Source: an uncultured Lachnospiraceae bacterium | GTDB lineage: Bacteria; Bacillota; Clostridia; Lachnospirales; Lachnospiraceae | Assembly: GCA_947173495.1 (NCBI GenBank) | Contig: CAMWFQ010000016.1 | Coordinates: forward strand, 53,463 to 117,462 | Direction: 5' to 3' | DNA length: 64,000 nt | In this document: positions 29,578 through 38,546 of the stretch, piece by piece | Layout: each line of letters begins with the position of its first letter | How positions within the stretch are numbered: the stretch's first letter is position 1 | Notes under the pieces: generated by a model | What the model saw: only the letters and a program-made list of their open reading frames with translations | Database searches by the model: none | What the model was told of the DNA's origin: nothing | Position numbers and translations under genes: made by a program

Positions 29578-31044
29578 ATGGAGGAGTGGAGAGAAGAAAT
29601 GCAGGGGAGCGGAGAAAATAAAAAGGTGCGTCTGGAGCATGATTCCATTGGGACATTGGAGGTTCCGGAGGAGGTCTATTACGGAGTTCAGACTCTCCGT
29701 GCCGCCAGGAATTTTCATATCACGGGGTTGAGAATGCAGCCGGAGCTGATCAACAGTGTGGCGCAGATCAAAAAGGCGGCGGCCATTACCAACTATGAGG
29801 TGGGGAGGCTGGATAAACGCCGGGCGGATGCCATAGTGAAAGCCTGCGATGAGATCACATCGGGAAAGCTTCATGATCAGTTTATTGTAGATCCGATTCA
29901 GGGAGGAGCGGGAACTTCTCTGAACATGAATGCCAACGAGGTAATTGCGAACCGGGCCATCGAGATTCTGGGAGGAAAGAAGGGGGATTACAGTATTGTA
30001 AATCCCAATGACCATGTGAACTACGGGCAGTCGACCAATGATGTTTTCCCCTCCTGCGGGAGAATTACAACGCTTAAGCTTCTGCATAAAGCCCAGAGAC
30101 AGCTGAAACGTCTCTACGACGCCCTCTCGCAAAAAGCGGAAGAATTTGATTCTGTGATCAAAATGGGCCGTACCCAGATGCAGGATGCTGTGCCGATCCG
30201 GCTGGGACAGGAATTCAGGGCATACAGCGCCGCGATCCGGAGGGATATTACCCGGTTCGAGCATGCGAAGGATGAGATGAGTTATCTGAATCTGGGAGGA
30301 ACGGCGATTGGAACGGGGCTCAACGCAGATGTGCTTTACCTGCAGAAGGTGGTCCGCAATATCGCGCTGGTGTCCGGACTGGATCTGGTGCAGGCTTACG
30401 ATCTGATTGACGCGACACAGAATCTGGACGGTTATGTGTCGGTATCCAGCGCAGTGAAGACCTGTGCGGTGAACCTGTCCAAAATGTCCAACGACCTGCG
30501 GCTGATGTCATCGGGACCGAGAGCAGGCCTGGGAGAGATTAATCTTCCGCCCAAGCAGAACGGCTCTTCCATTATGCCCGGCAAGGTGAATCCGGTGATT
30601 CCGGAGGTGGTGAATCAGGTGGCGTTCAACGTGATCGGAAATGATGTGACCATTGCCATGGCCACAGAGGCAGGGCAGCTGGAGCTGAATGCATTTGAAC
30701 CTATTATTTTCTATAAGCTGTTTCAGTCGATTGAGACTCTGTGTTTTGCAGTACAGACCCTGGTGGACAACTGCATCACAGGCATTACGGCCAATGTAGA
30801 ACATTGTAAAAAGATGGTGGACAACAGCGTGGGGATTATCACTGCTATCTGTCCCCATGTAGGGTATGAAAAGGCAGCCGATCTGGCTAAGGAGGCCATT
30901 GCGACAGGGGCGTCTGTGAAGGATGTGATCCTGGAGCACAAGCTTCTCACGAAGGAAGAACTGGAGATGATCCTGGATCCTTATTCTATGACGGAGCCGG
31001 GAATTTCGGCGGAAGAACTTCTGGATAAAAAATCGCTGATCTGA
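29578..31044 (+). CDS. aspA: Aspartate ammonia-lyase
   Basis: The 488-residue protein is a class II fumarase/aspartase family member. It has the GSSIMPGKVNP signature with the mobile catalytic serine loop, TSLNMNANEV, and the HDS motif near the N-terminus (RLEHDSIGTLEVP). It deaminates L-aspartate to fumarate and ammonia. An N-terminal extension of about 18 residues before RLEHDS is longer than in E. coli AspA, although GGAGG precedes the ATG at 29578. Its place between a fucosidase and a GH63-like gene is unusual; perhaps it handles aspartate or asparagine freed from N-glycans, which is speculative. A terminator follows. Confidence 0.93.
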   Translation: MEEWREEMQGSGENKKVRLEHDSIGTLEVPEEVYYGVQTLRAARNFHITGLRMQPELINSVAQIKKAAAITNYEVGRLDKRRADAIVKACDEITSGKLHDQFIVDPIQGGAGTSLNMNANEVIANRAIEILGGKKGDYSIVNPNDHVNYGQSTNDVFPSCGRITTLKLLHKAQRQLKRLYDALSQKAEEFDSVIKMGRTQMQDAVPIRLGQEFRAYSAAIRRDITRFEHAKDEMSYLNLGGTAIGTGLNADVLYLQKVVRNIALVSGLDLVQAYDLIDATQNLDGYVSVSSAVKTCAVNLSKMSNDLRLMSSGPRAGLGEINLPPKQNGSSIMPGKVNPVIPEVVNQVAFNVIGNDVTIAMATEAGQLELNAFEPIIFYKLFQSIETLCFAVQTLVDNCITGITANVEHCKKMVDNSVGIITAICPHVGYEKAADLAKEAIATGASVKDVILEHKLLTKEELEMILDPYSMTEPGISAEELLDKKSLI

Positions 31045-31062
31045 CAAAAAGCGAATGACGGG

Positions 31063-31102
31063 CGGGATATCTGTGAGAAATCATGGGTATCCCGTTTTCT
31101 TT
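31063..31102 (+). terminator. Intrinsic terminator after aspA
   Basis: CGGGATA (31063-31069) pairs with TATCCCG (31088-31094), followed by TTTTCTTT. Element copy B starts directly in its T-tract. Confidence 0.7.
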
Positions 31103-31190
31103 ATGCGCAGCCCCATGCAGAGGAAGTATGCCGCTAAAGCGGCGCATGGGGCGCGCGGTGAGCAGGGGAGAAGTACATTCCCCCGCTCGA
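31101..31190 (+). repeat. Terminator-adjacent hairpin element, copy B
   Basis: GCCCCATGC (31110-31118) pairs with GCATGGGGC (31144-31152) with unpaired AGAGGAAGTAT on the 5' side and inner hairpin GCCGC-TAAA-GCGGC (31130-31143). A second hairpin follows, GAGC-A-GGGGA with TCCCC-C-GCTC (31160-31188). The first hairpin is identical to copy A. Confidence 0.85.
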
Positions 31191-31259
31191 TTTCATGAAA
31201 AATGACCTTGCCTTCAAGGGAGGAAATGCAATAAACTTATCCTGAGAGATAACAGTTGC

Positions 31260-31335
31260 GCACCGTGCTGTGCACCGCCTGACTGCGTACCGTACGGTTG
31301 GGTACCGCCTGGTTGGGCACCGCCCGGATGGGCGG
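31260..31335 (+). repeat. Degenerate 15-base tandem repeat before the GH63-like gene
   Basis: Four imperfect units of a GYACCGCCTGGTTGG-like 15-mer occur at 31272-31286, 31287-31301, 31302-31316 and 31317-31331, with a partial unit before them. The period equals five codons; one frame would read APPGW-like units, but it has no start codon. Together with the terminator and copy B this accounts for most of the 324-base gap 31045-31368. Confidence 0.7.
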
Positions 31336-31368
31336 GGATATTCAGGAAGGGAAGGAGAATGGATCGAC

Positions 31369-34164
31369 GTGAAGGAATTTTATGAACCGAAGGAATTATT
31401 GCCCGACTGGGGGCCGTATTCCAAAAAGTATATGGGTATTTCAAGGATACTATCAGAGGCGCTGGTTTCCGGGGCGAGATTTGACTGTGTGGTGCATCCC
31501 ATGCTGGCAAACGCCAACCAGCCGGCGCCCAATGTGACATTTCCGTCCTCTTATCATGTATGGGAGGCGGCTCCGGATCTGTCATACTTTTCTTACCGGG
31601 TGGAAATGGAATGGAAGGATCAGGTATATGCGGATGTATCCTTTTCGAGAATCGATGAGAAGACAAGGCTGATCCGGACGGAATATGTAAACAATACGGA
31701 GCTGGATCAGAACTGTGTGCTGAACTATTATCTGGCTATGGAGTATCCCTGGAAGCAGATAGCAGAGATCTCCTGTGCTGGAGCTTTTGCGTGGAAAAAG
31801 ATGACGGATTACGATGCCATGGAGCATCATACGCCACGTCCGTGGGAGCATCTGATGCCGGACGGCCTCCACAGAGGAGAGTTTTTTGATCCGCAGTTCG
31901 TGGAGGGACGCGGTTTTGGAGACAGAGCCCAGGGCTCCGAGAAGGCCCTTACAAAAGGAAAAGCTTTCGGGGAGGAAAAAGGAGATCTGGTGAGAATGTC
32001 TCTTTCTGCAAAGGAGACGTTTGATACGCTGTGCATTCGTTACCGTACCCTGTCGGAGGAAGGAGCGGAGTTTCTGCTTACGGTGCAGGGAGAAGGAGGG
32101 AAGGAATGCCTTTCCCGGAGAATCGCCTTTCCGGCGTCGGACGAGCTGTCTGTGATAGAAATTCCTGTGGAACTTGCAGAAGAAGAAAGGCATTGTCCGG
32201 AAGAGGAGGGTACGGAGAATGGAAGGGAGAAAACCGTAAACGGTGATAGCGGACAGACAAAAAAGCTGTCTCTGACGCTGGTGTCGGAAGGAAAAGGGGG
32301 AGTTGAGTTTGATTTTGCCGCTCTTCATCATAGGGAAACACCTGTCCGGGTGGAAATGACCAGACCGGAATTTATGCCGGATTGTAAGAAAGCGGGGAAG
32401 GGATGGCTGCTTACTTACGAAGGCGTAAAGGAAACCTTTGGATTTCAGCCTTTGTCGGAGGACTTGCGTATTCGCGATATTCCTACGGGAACGCTGGAGG
32501 ATGCGCTGGTATCCAGATTATCCCAGGCTGACCCGACCTTTGACCATGTGACAGAGACATTTACCTCCGCTTTCACGGAGAAGCACAGCGACGATGGTTT
32601 TTATAAGAATTATATTGTCCATTCTATCTTTATACCCGCTGGAGAGCGTCATGTGGAATATGCGCTTGTGGGAGATGGAGAGCAGAAGACGATGACTGCG
32701 GCGGAGGCGGAAAAACATTATCACCGCAGCCGGGAAGGAATCAGAGACCTGAACTATAACAGAGACGGAGAGGATTATATCTTCAGTAACCGGATGCTGC
32801 AGGCAACTCTGTTGACCAATGTAGTCTATCCAATTTACCGTCATGGGGAATGGATCAAGCATCATACTCCGGGCAAGCGCTGGGACAGTCTGTACACTTG
32901 GGACTCCGGCTTTATCGGTATGGGACTTCTTGAATGTGAGTCGTCCTTAGCGGAATACATTCTGGATTTGTATCTGAGTAATGAAGAAAATCAGGACTTT
33001 GCGTTTCTGATGCACGGCTCGCCGGTGCCGGTCCAGGCGTATCTGTATCTGGAGCTTTTGCAGAGAAGCGGGAACAAAGAAAAGCTGTTTTCCTGGTATC
33101 CCAGATTGAAACGATACTATTCCTTTCTGGCAGGAAAAAGCGAGGGTTCCACAACAGATCCTTTTGCAAGCCGTATGACTACCACCTTTGATTATTTTTA
33201 TAATTGCAGCGGTATGGACGATCTGCCTCCTCAGATGGCCATGTATGAGCAGAAGAAACAGGAGGACTGCGCGCCGGCACTGACCACCTCTCAGCTGATC
33301 CGCATGGCGAAGATCCTGCGGATGGCGGCGATGGAACAGGGACTGACCGGGGATGCGGAAGAATATGAAAAGGATATTGCGCTTCGCCAGAATGCCCTGC
33401 AGACTTTTGCATGGGATGAGAAGAGCGGTTATTTCGGCTATGTGGTGCATGATAAAGAGAAGAAGCCGCTGGGGATTTTCAAAACCGATTCAGGAGAAAA
33501 TCTATCCAAGGGTATGGACGGCATTTATCCGCTGATCGCCGGCATCTGCACGGAGGAGCAGGAGGAGCGGATTCTGAGGCATATTTTTTCGGAAAAAGAA
33601 ATGTTCTCAAGAGTAGGCATCAGCGCAGTGGATATGTCTGCAGGCTACTATCAGCCTAACGGCTATTGGAATGGAAATGTGTGGTTTTCTCACCAGTGGT
33701 TTATCTGGAAGACCATGTTTGATCTGGGCAGGTCCGAAGAAGCTTACAGAATTGCAAAGACGGCTCTGGATTCCTGGAAACGGGAGGTGGATCACTCCTA
33801 CTATACGTTTGAAATGCTGAATATCGCCACAGCAAGAGGCGGGTGGTTTCATCAGTTTGGAGGATTGTCCGCACCGGTCAATATCTGGGCAAATGCTTAT
33901 TACCGGCCGGGAACCGTTACCTGCGGGTTTGATCTGTGGATCAGAGAACAGCATTATGACGCAGAGGAAGACACTTTCCGGATCGTACTGACCAATTACG
34001 GAAAACGGCCGGGGCTTTTACTGGCTGTCTTAAAGGACGGAGCGGAAGGAAAGGTGAAAGCATATCTGAACGGGGAAGAAATCCCGGTGTGCTGCCGTAC
34101 AGAGGGTGCGGCGGAAGTGATGATCCCGGAAGGAGTGAAGGAGGGGGAGATAATTGTTAAGTGA
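31369..34164 (+). CDS. GH63/MGH1-like (alpha/alpha)6-barrel glycoside hydrolase
   Basis: The 931-residue cytoplasmic protein has an N-terminal beta-sandwich region and a C-terminal (alpha/alpha)6 barrel with RWDSLYTWDSGFIGMG (D506, D512), a motif of the GH37/GH63 clan in which an aspartate at this place is the general acid. A later NGNVWFSHQWFIWKTMFDLG segment lines the expected base region. Relatives act on alpha-linked glucose or mannose-containing glycans; the substrate cannot be assigned. GTG 31369 is the preferred start, with AAGGAG 11 bases upstream, since the upstream part of the frame runs through the 15-base repeats and has no ribosome binding site. A terminator follows at 34218. Confidence 0.78.
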   Translation: MKEFYEPKELLPDWGPYSKKYMGISRILSEALVSGARFDCVVHPMLANANQPAPNVTFPSSYHVWEAAPDLSYFSYRVEMEWKDQVYADVSFSRIDEKTRLIRTEYVNNTELDQNCVLNYYLAMEYPWKQIAEISCAGAFAWKKMTDYDAMEHHTPRPWEHLMPDGLHRGEFFDPQFVEGRGFGDRAQGSEKALTKGKAFGEEKGDLVRMSLSAKETFDTLCIRYRTLSEEGAEFLLTVQGEGGKECLSRRIAFPASDELSVIEIPVELAEEERHCPEEEGTENGREKTVNGDSGQTKKLSLTLVSEGKGGVEFDFAALHHRETPVRVEMTRPEFMPDCKKAGKGWLLTYEGVKETFGFQPLSEDLRIRDIPTGTLEDALVSRLSQADPTFDHVTETFTSAFTEKHSDDGFYKNYIVHSIFIPAGERHVEYALVGDGEQKTMTAAEAEKHYHRSREGIRDLNYNRDGEDYIFSNRMLQATLLTNVVYPIYRHGEWIKHHTPGKRWDSLYTWDSGFIGMGLLECESSLAEYILDLYLSNEENQDFAFLMHGSPVPVQAYLYLELLQRSGNKEKLFSWYPRLKRYYSFLAGKSEGSTTDPFASRMTTTFDYFYNCSGMDDLPPQMAMYEQKKQEDCAPALTTSQLIRMAKILRMAAMEQGLTGDAEEYEKDIALRQNALQTFAWDEKSGYFGYVVHDKEKKPLGIFKTDSGENLSKGMDGIYPLIAGICTEEQEERILRHIFSEKEMFSRVGISAVDMSAGYYQPNGYWNGNVWFSHQWFIWKTMFDLGRSEEAYRIAKTALDSWKREVDHSYYTFEMLNIATARGGWFHQFGGLSAPVNIWANAYYRPGTVTCGFDLWIREQHYDAEEDTFRIVLTNYGKRPGLLLAVLKDGAEGKVKAYLNGEEIPVCCRTEGAAEVMIPEGVKEGEIIVK

Positions 34165-34217
34165 ATAAATTGATTTATTGCTAATTATTTACCAAATATT
34201 ATTAAATACTCTGAGAG

Positions 34218-34250
34218 AACGGCGTAGACTACAAACTATGCCGTTTTTTG
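34218..34250 (+). terminator. Intrinsic terminator after the GH63-like gene
   Basis: AACGGCGTAG (34218-34227) pairs with CTATGCCGTT (34236-34245), one G-T pair, followed by a run of six T. It closes the glycan locus at the border with the A+T-rich frl region. Confidence 0.85.
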
Positions 34251-34337
34251 TATAAAGGTGCATAAGAAAATCCTCGGCGTAAAATTAAAATATATCAATG
34301 CCCTAAAATTCAACATTCGAATCCCTTGAAACTGAAA

Positions 34338-35075
34338 TTAATTATGAAAACTGGAATGCACAGTCAATTGATAGGGCCAGCGTTCGCTGCATAGAACCTG
34401 CTTACAATAATGAATGATCTTCTGTCCGCTGTCAAATACCTGTTCGTTGATCAGCAGCATGGCTGAATAAGGAGGGACGGACAGAAGTAATGCCTCTTCT
34501 CTGGTGGTGTAACAGATTCCGATACTTTTCGTTGCTGAATCAGGATAAATGTGATGTTTACCCAATATTTCATATAAAGATCCGGTAAGATCATGCTCTT
34601 TTAAAAACCCATATTGACCGGAAAAATAGTTGGTTTCAATCATTACAGCCAAATCATCTGCGTACCGTACACGCATAATCTTCCAAATAAGTTCTCCGGG
34701 TTCTATACCCAGTTTTTCTGCCAGCTGTTCAGAGGCTGGCAATTGTTCAACACAGATTACCTTTGCCGAAGATTTCCTGCCAATCTGATGACACTGATTT
34801 GTAAAATTTAAGGATTCATTGAGAGGACGGATATATTTCTGTTCTGACACAAAGGTACCCTTCCCCTGTACTTTGAATAGCAGTTCTTCTTCCACCAATT
34901 CAGTGATAGCGTTCCGGACAGTAATACGACTCACTTTATAGAATTCACAAAGCTCTATTTCAGAAGGGATTTTTTCTCCGGCCGTATATATGCCATTTCG
35001 GATATCTTCTCTCAAGATGGATACTAGCTGTTTATATAATGGAGTTTTGCTGTTCGGGGTTACAACTGAATTCAT
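34338..35075 (-). CDS. frlR: GntR/HutC-family regulator (FrlR-like)
   Basis: The 245-residue protein has an N-terminal GntR winged helix (LYKQLVSILREDIRNGIY, PSEIELCEFYKVSRITVRNAI) and a C-terminal UTRA effector domain. Length and position, divergent from frlB, match Bacillus FrlR, a repressor of fructosamine utilisation. The second ATG (35075) is chosen because GAAGG sits 8 bases before it but only 2 before the ATG at 35081. It probably binds the palindromes at 35189-35204 and is released by a phosphorylated fructosamine; this is inferred from family and context. Confidence 0.85.
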   Translation of the reverse strand: MNSVVTPNSKTPLYKQLVSILREDIRNGIYTAGEKIPSEIELCEFYKVSRITVRNAITELVEEELLFKVQGKGTFVSEQKYIRPLNESLNFTNQCHQIGRKSSAKVICVEQLPASEQLAEKLGIEPGELIWKIMRVRYADDLAVMIETNYFSGQYGFLKEHDLTGSLYEILGKHHIYPDSATKSIGICYTTREEALLLSVPPYSAMLLINEQVFDSGQKIIHYCKQVLCSERWPYQLTVHSSFHN

Positions 35076-35111
35076 TGACATTACCTTCTTTAATTATAAA
35101 TTCATATTATC

Positions 35112-35141
35112 AATATATCATATGAAAGTGCCACATAGCAA
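35112..35141 (-). promoter_or_regulatory. Predicted promoter of the GntR regulator
   Basis: On the minus strand TTGCTA (35141-35136) and TATATT (35117-35112) are 18 bases apart. Confidence 0.4.
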
Positions 35142-35156
35142 ATATTTATTTTTCTC

Positions 35157-35204
35157 TTGACAGTTTTAATATAATGTTATAATATGTCTATAACGTTATA
35201 TAAC
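35157..35204 (+). promoter_or_regulatory. Promoter and putative GntR operator of the frl-type operon
   Basis: TTGACA (35157-35162) and TAATAT (35180-35185) are 17 bases apart; TATAAT at 35178-35183 gives a 15-base alternative. Directly downstream lies the perfect palindrome TATAACGTTATA (35189-35200), overlapping a second one, GTTATATAAC (35195-35204). A repressor bound here would cover the transcription start. Confidence 0.65.
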
Positions 35205-35229
35205 GATATACTAGAAGGAGGAATAGAAA

Positions 35230-36207
35230 ATGAAAGTTGAGGAAGTAGTAAAAAAGGCCCTGGAAAAAATGGAAGAGGGTTCTCTAAGGCAGATTTATTT
35301 GATTGCCTGTGGAGGTTCTTTGAATGCGCTATATCCGGCAAAACTGTTTTTGGAGACGGAGTCCCAAAAAGGTATGAAGGTGGGGTATTATACCAGCAAT
35401 GAATTTGTCCATAATACGCCCAAATCTTTAAATCCAAACAATACACTGGCTATTATAAGCTCTCATTTGGGAGAAACACCGGAAAGTGTGGAGGCGGCAA
35501 AGCTATGCCGGGAAGCTGGTGTACCGACTATTGGTTTTACAGATGTAAAGGACTCTGCACTGGCGAAATACAGTGATTACATTATTGACTATACATCAGG
35601 AGATGTGCGGGATGTAAGGTACGACAAAATTACCCTTGGATTGAAACTGGCAGCAGAGTTGTTGCATGAAAATGAAGGATATGCATATTATGATGAATTT
35701 GTGGAAAGCTGGGAAAAGATAGATGGAATTGTAAAGCAGGCCCAGAAGCAGGTACAGAAGCGTGCAGAGATTTATGCGGAAAAACATAAGGATGCGCCGA
35801 TCATATATACTCTGGGGAGCGGGACTGGATATTCTGCTGCATATGCCCAGTCTCTCTGCATATTTATGGAAATGCAGTGGATGAATTCTGCTGCCTATCA
35901 TACAGGGGAATTTTTCCACGGTCCCTTTGAAATCACAGATAAGAATACGCCGTTTATGCTTTTTATATCGGAAGGGACGACACGGGAACTGGACGAAAGA
36001 GCAGAATGCTTCTTGGATAAATATGCAGAGGATGTAGAGATTCTGGATGCCAAGGAGCTGGGATTGTCTATTCTCGGAGAGCATGTGGTCACGTACTTTA
36101 ACTTTTCTCTGTTCAACAATGTGCTGATTATATATAACAACGCGATCGCAACAGTAAGGAATCATCCCCTGTCGGTCAGAAGATATATGTGGAAGGTAGA
36201 GTATTAG
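35230..36207 (+). CDS. frlB: Fructosamine 6-phosphate deglycase (FrlB-type SIS protein)
   Basis: The 325-residue protein has two sugar isomerase (SIS) domains, with the phosphosugar-binding ACGGSLNA and ISSHLGETPES loops, and SGTGYSAA plus the HTGEFFHGP segment in the second half. The C-terminus HPLSVRRYMWKVEY is characteristic of FrlB proteins. FrlB hydrolyses 6-phosphofructosyl-amino acids to glucose 6-phosphate and the free amino acid. The neighbouring kinase and importer support the role. Which amino acid is released cannot be read from the sequence. It has an AGAAGGAGG ribosome binding site. Confidence 0.88.
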   Translation: MKVEEVVKKALEKMEEGSLRQIYLIACGGSLNALYPAKLFLETESQKGMKVGYYTSNEFVHNTPKSLNPNNTLAIISSHLGETPESVEAAKLCREAGVPTIGFTDVKDSALAKYSDYIIDYTSGDVRDVRYDKITLGLKLAAELLHENEGYAYYDEFVESWEKIDGIVKQAQKQVQKRAEIYAEKHKDAPIIYTLGSGTGYSAAYAQSLCIFMEMQWMNSAAYHTGEFFHGPFEITDKNTPFMLFISEGTTRELDERAECFLDKYAEDVEILDAKELGLSILGEHVVTYFNFSLFNNVLIIYNNAIATVRNHPLSVRRYMWKVEY

Positions 36208-36208
36208 A

Positions 36209-37090
36209 ATGGCTAACCGTATAAAAATCATTGGCATTGGAGACAATGTGGTGGATGTATATGAGAATAAAGGGGTGATGTATCCGGGTGGAAATGCGCT
36301 CAATTTTGCGGTATATGCATCAAAAAAAGGTGCAGACGCAGCATTCCTGGGAGCTTTTGGAACAGACTACCCGGGTGTTTATAATCGGGCTGTCTTAAAT
36401 TCCTTAGGGATAGATTGCAGCCATTCGAGAATCATTCAGGGAGAAAATGGAAGATGCTGTATAAATCTGGAAAAAGGAGATCGTATTTTTCTGAAGTCTA
36501 ATCAGTGCGGTGTATTGAGAGAAAATCCATTGCGGTTGTCAGAGGAAGATAAACGATACTTAAGGCAATTTGACTGGATTCATACCACAATCAGCAGTTA
36601 TATGGATGAGGAAATATTGAAACTACATAAATTGGGCGTGCCAATTTCTTATGACTTTTCTGACTGCTTTCAGGAGAAGTATTTGGATCGTATATGTCCG
36701 TATATAACTCTGGCATGCCTCTCGTGCAGTTCTCTGGAGGAGGATGAAACCATTGCTGTTATGAAAAAAATTCATCAGAAGGGATGCATTTTGATTTTGG
36801 CTACCAGAGGAGCAGAAGGCGTTATGTTGTATGACGGATCGGAGATATACTGCCAGGAAGCGTTTCCGTGTTATGCAATTGATACATTGGGAGCGGGGGA
36901 TTCGATGGCATCAGTGTTTGTTTACGAATATTTACAGGGATGCCGGGGAAAAGGACTTCCAGCAGAAGAATGCTCTTCTCAGAAAAAGGGAGATATAATC
37001 AGTCGGGCATTGCAGGAAGGAGCAAGGTTTGCCGCTAAGACATGTGAAGCACATGGAGCTTTTGGCATGGAGACAAGCTATATGATATAG
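36209..37090 (+). CDS. frlD: PfkB-family fructosamine kinase (FrlD-like)
   Basis: The 293-residue protein is a ribokinase/PfkB kinase: an N-terminal GGNALNFAVYASKKG sugar-binding motif and the C-terminal IDTLGAGDSMAS signature with the catalytic aspartate. FrlD phosphorylates fructosyl-amino acids at O6, preparing the substrate of FrlB. The gene starts one base after the frlB stop, indicating tight coupling. A number of cysteines in the central region are unremarkable. Confidence 0.88.
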   Translation: MANRIKIIGIGDNVVDVYENKGVMYPGGNALNFAVYASKKGADAAFLGAFGTDYPGVYNRAVLNSLGIDCSHSRIIQGENGRCCINLEKGDRIFLKSNQCGVLRENPLRLSEEDKRYLRQFDWIHTTISSYMDEEILKLHKLGVPISYDFSDCFQEKYLDRICPYITLACLSCSSLEEDETIAVMKKIHQKGCILILATRGAEGVMLYDGSEIYCQEAFPCYAIDTLGAGDSMASVFVYEYLQGCRGKGLPAEECSSQKKGDIISRALQEGARFAAKTCEAHGAFGMETSYMI

Positions 37091-37111
37091 AAGAAGGGAT
37101 ATAGGTGTAAT

Positions 37112-38446
37112 ATGAAAAAATGTAAAATTATTTTGATTTTATTAGCAATACTGGCTTTTACCGGGTGTTCAGGTTCTCCGGATACGGGAGAGGAAAATAA
37201 GGAAAAACAGGAAGAAAGTAAGGTCACAGAGCAGCAACCGGAGACTGACGGAGAAAAGGTGGAAATCACATTCCTGCATAAGTGGCCGGAAGAGAGCAGA
37301 GCCGAATTCTGGAAAAGTGTAGAGGAAGGATTTGAGGATTCTTATCCCAACATTGACGTGAAAATTGAGGGTGTGGCGGATGACCCTATTAAGGAGAAGT
37401 TAAATGTTATGCTTGGAGGTGGAGATTGTCCGGATATTTTCTTTTCATGGGGAGGGGAATATAAAAACAAGTTTATCCGTGAAGGAATAGCATTGGATCT
37501 GACCACTTACTATGAAGCAGATGAGGGATGGAGAAATAGCTATATTGAGGCTCTTTTAAAATCAGGCCAATTTGAGGGAAAACAGTATGGAACTCCGTTT
37601 TTGGTAACGGCAAAAGTATTTGTATATAACAAGGAGATATTTGAAAAATGTAACGTGAATGTACCGGCTACTTATGAAGAATTTCTCAGTATCTGCCAGG
37701 AGATAAAAGATCAGGGCGAAACGCCGATTATATTCGGTAATCAGGCTCCATGGGCAGCAGCACACTATATTACAACTTTTAATCAGAAATGCGTGCCTGC
37801 TGATGTACTGCAGAAAGACTATGACCCTTCCAGTGGAGAGTTTATGGATGCTGGATATGTGGAAGCTCTGGAAATGCTGCAGGCCCTAAATGAGAATGGA
37901 TATTTTAATGAAGGAGTAAATTCAACGTCATCCAGTGCCGCCAGAGAAATGTTCTGGGCAGGGCAGGGAGCAATTATCTATGATGAAATTGCTAATTTCC
38001 AGGGAATGTATGAAGAGAAGATGCCTGGAAACTGGGGTTGGTTTGCATGTCCGGCTGTAGAAGGTGCAAAAGGAAATCAGAGTACGATAACCGGCGGTGC
38101 AGATATGTTCCTTGTATCTGCAGATACGGAGCATCCGGAGGAAGCAGTACAGTTCCTGAAGTATCTGACAAGTATGGAGGTACAGGAAAAAATGTGTAAG
38201 GAGCTCGGCTTTCAATCATGTATTAAAGGGGCAGTAAATGAAGAAACCTCCATACCGGAATGTGTGGATGCTATGGAGTTTATTGAAACACAGGATGGAA
38301 TTGCAGATTGGCTTGATACCGCTATGTCTGCCAATGTTGTGGATATTTATCTGGCTAATTTACAGGAGCTTTTAAACGGCAAGGCAGCGGCAGAAGTAAT
38401 GACAGATGTACAGGCAGAGGCTGCCAGAGTAGCAAAGGATTATTGA
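37112..38446 (+). CDS. Solute-binding lipoprotein of the frl-type importer (FrlO-like)
   Basis: The 444-residue precursor has a lipobox FTGC after a short hydrophobic segment, a charged tether and a family 1 solute-binding fold (EITFLHKWPEESRAEFWKSV, DCPDIFFSWGG). It would deliver fructosyl-amino acids to the two permeases that follow, as FrlO does in Bacillus. Base composition is as A+T-rich as the rest of the operon. It is followed by an inverted repeat before the permease gene. Confidence 0.9.
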   Translation: MKKCKIILILLAILAFTGCSGSPDTGEENKEKQEESKVTEQQPETDGEKVEITFLHKWPEESRAEFWKSVEEGFEDSYPNIDVKIEGVADDPIKEKLNVMLGGGDCPDIFFSWGGEYKNKFIREGIALDLTTYYEADEGWRNSYIEALLKSGQFEGKQYGTPFLVTAKVFVYNKEIFEKCNVNVPATYEEFLSICQEIKDQGETPIIFGNQAPWAAAHYITTFNQKCVPADVLQKDYDPSSGEFMDAGYVEALEMLQALNENGYFNEGVNSTSSSAAREMFWAGQGAIIYDEIANFQGMYEEKMPGNWGWFACPAVEGAKGNQSTITGGADMFLVSADTEHPEEAVQFLKYLTSMEVQEKMCKELGFQSCIKGAVNEETSIPECVDAMEFIETQDGIADWLDTAMSANVVDIYLANLQELLNGKAAAEVMTDVQAEAARVAKDY

Positions 38447-38492
38447 GGCGCTATCATAAAAGTGGCAGACAGTTTTTCTTTTAGTGGAAGTG

Positions 38493-38523
38493 CAGGGTTC
38501 CGGTTCCATTATCAGGAACCCTG
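38493..38523 (+). other. Hairpin between binding protein and permease genes of the frl operon
   Basis: CAGGGTTCC (38493-38501) and GGAACCCTG (38515-38523) form a perfect 9-base stem with a 13-base loop and no T-tract. It is placed like the hairpin at 26258 and probably sets the ratio of binding protein to permease. Confidence 0.6.
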
Positions 38524-38546
38524 TATTCGTAGAAATGGCAGGTATT

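Noticed and set aside
28522..30264. Long antisense frame (580 codons) across the fucosidase and aspA genes
   Set aside because: It crosses two well-supported genes on the other strand and shows no protein-like domain; it is a frame shadow.
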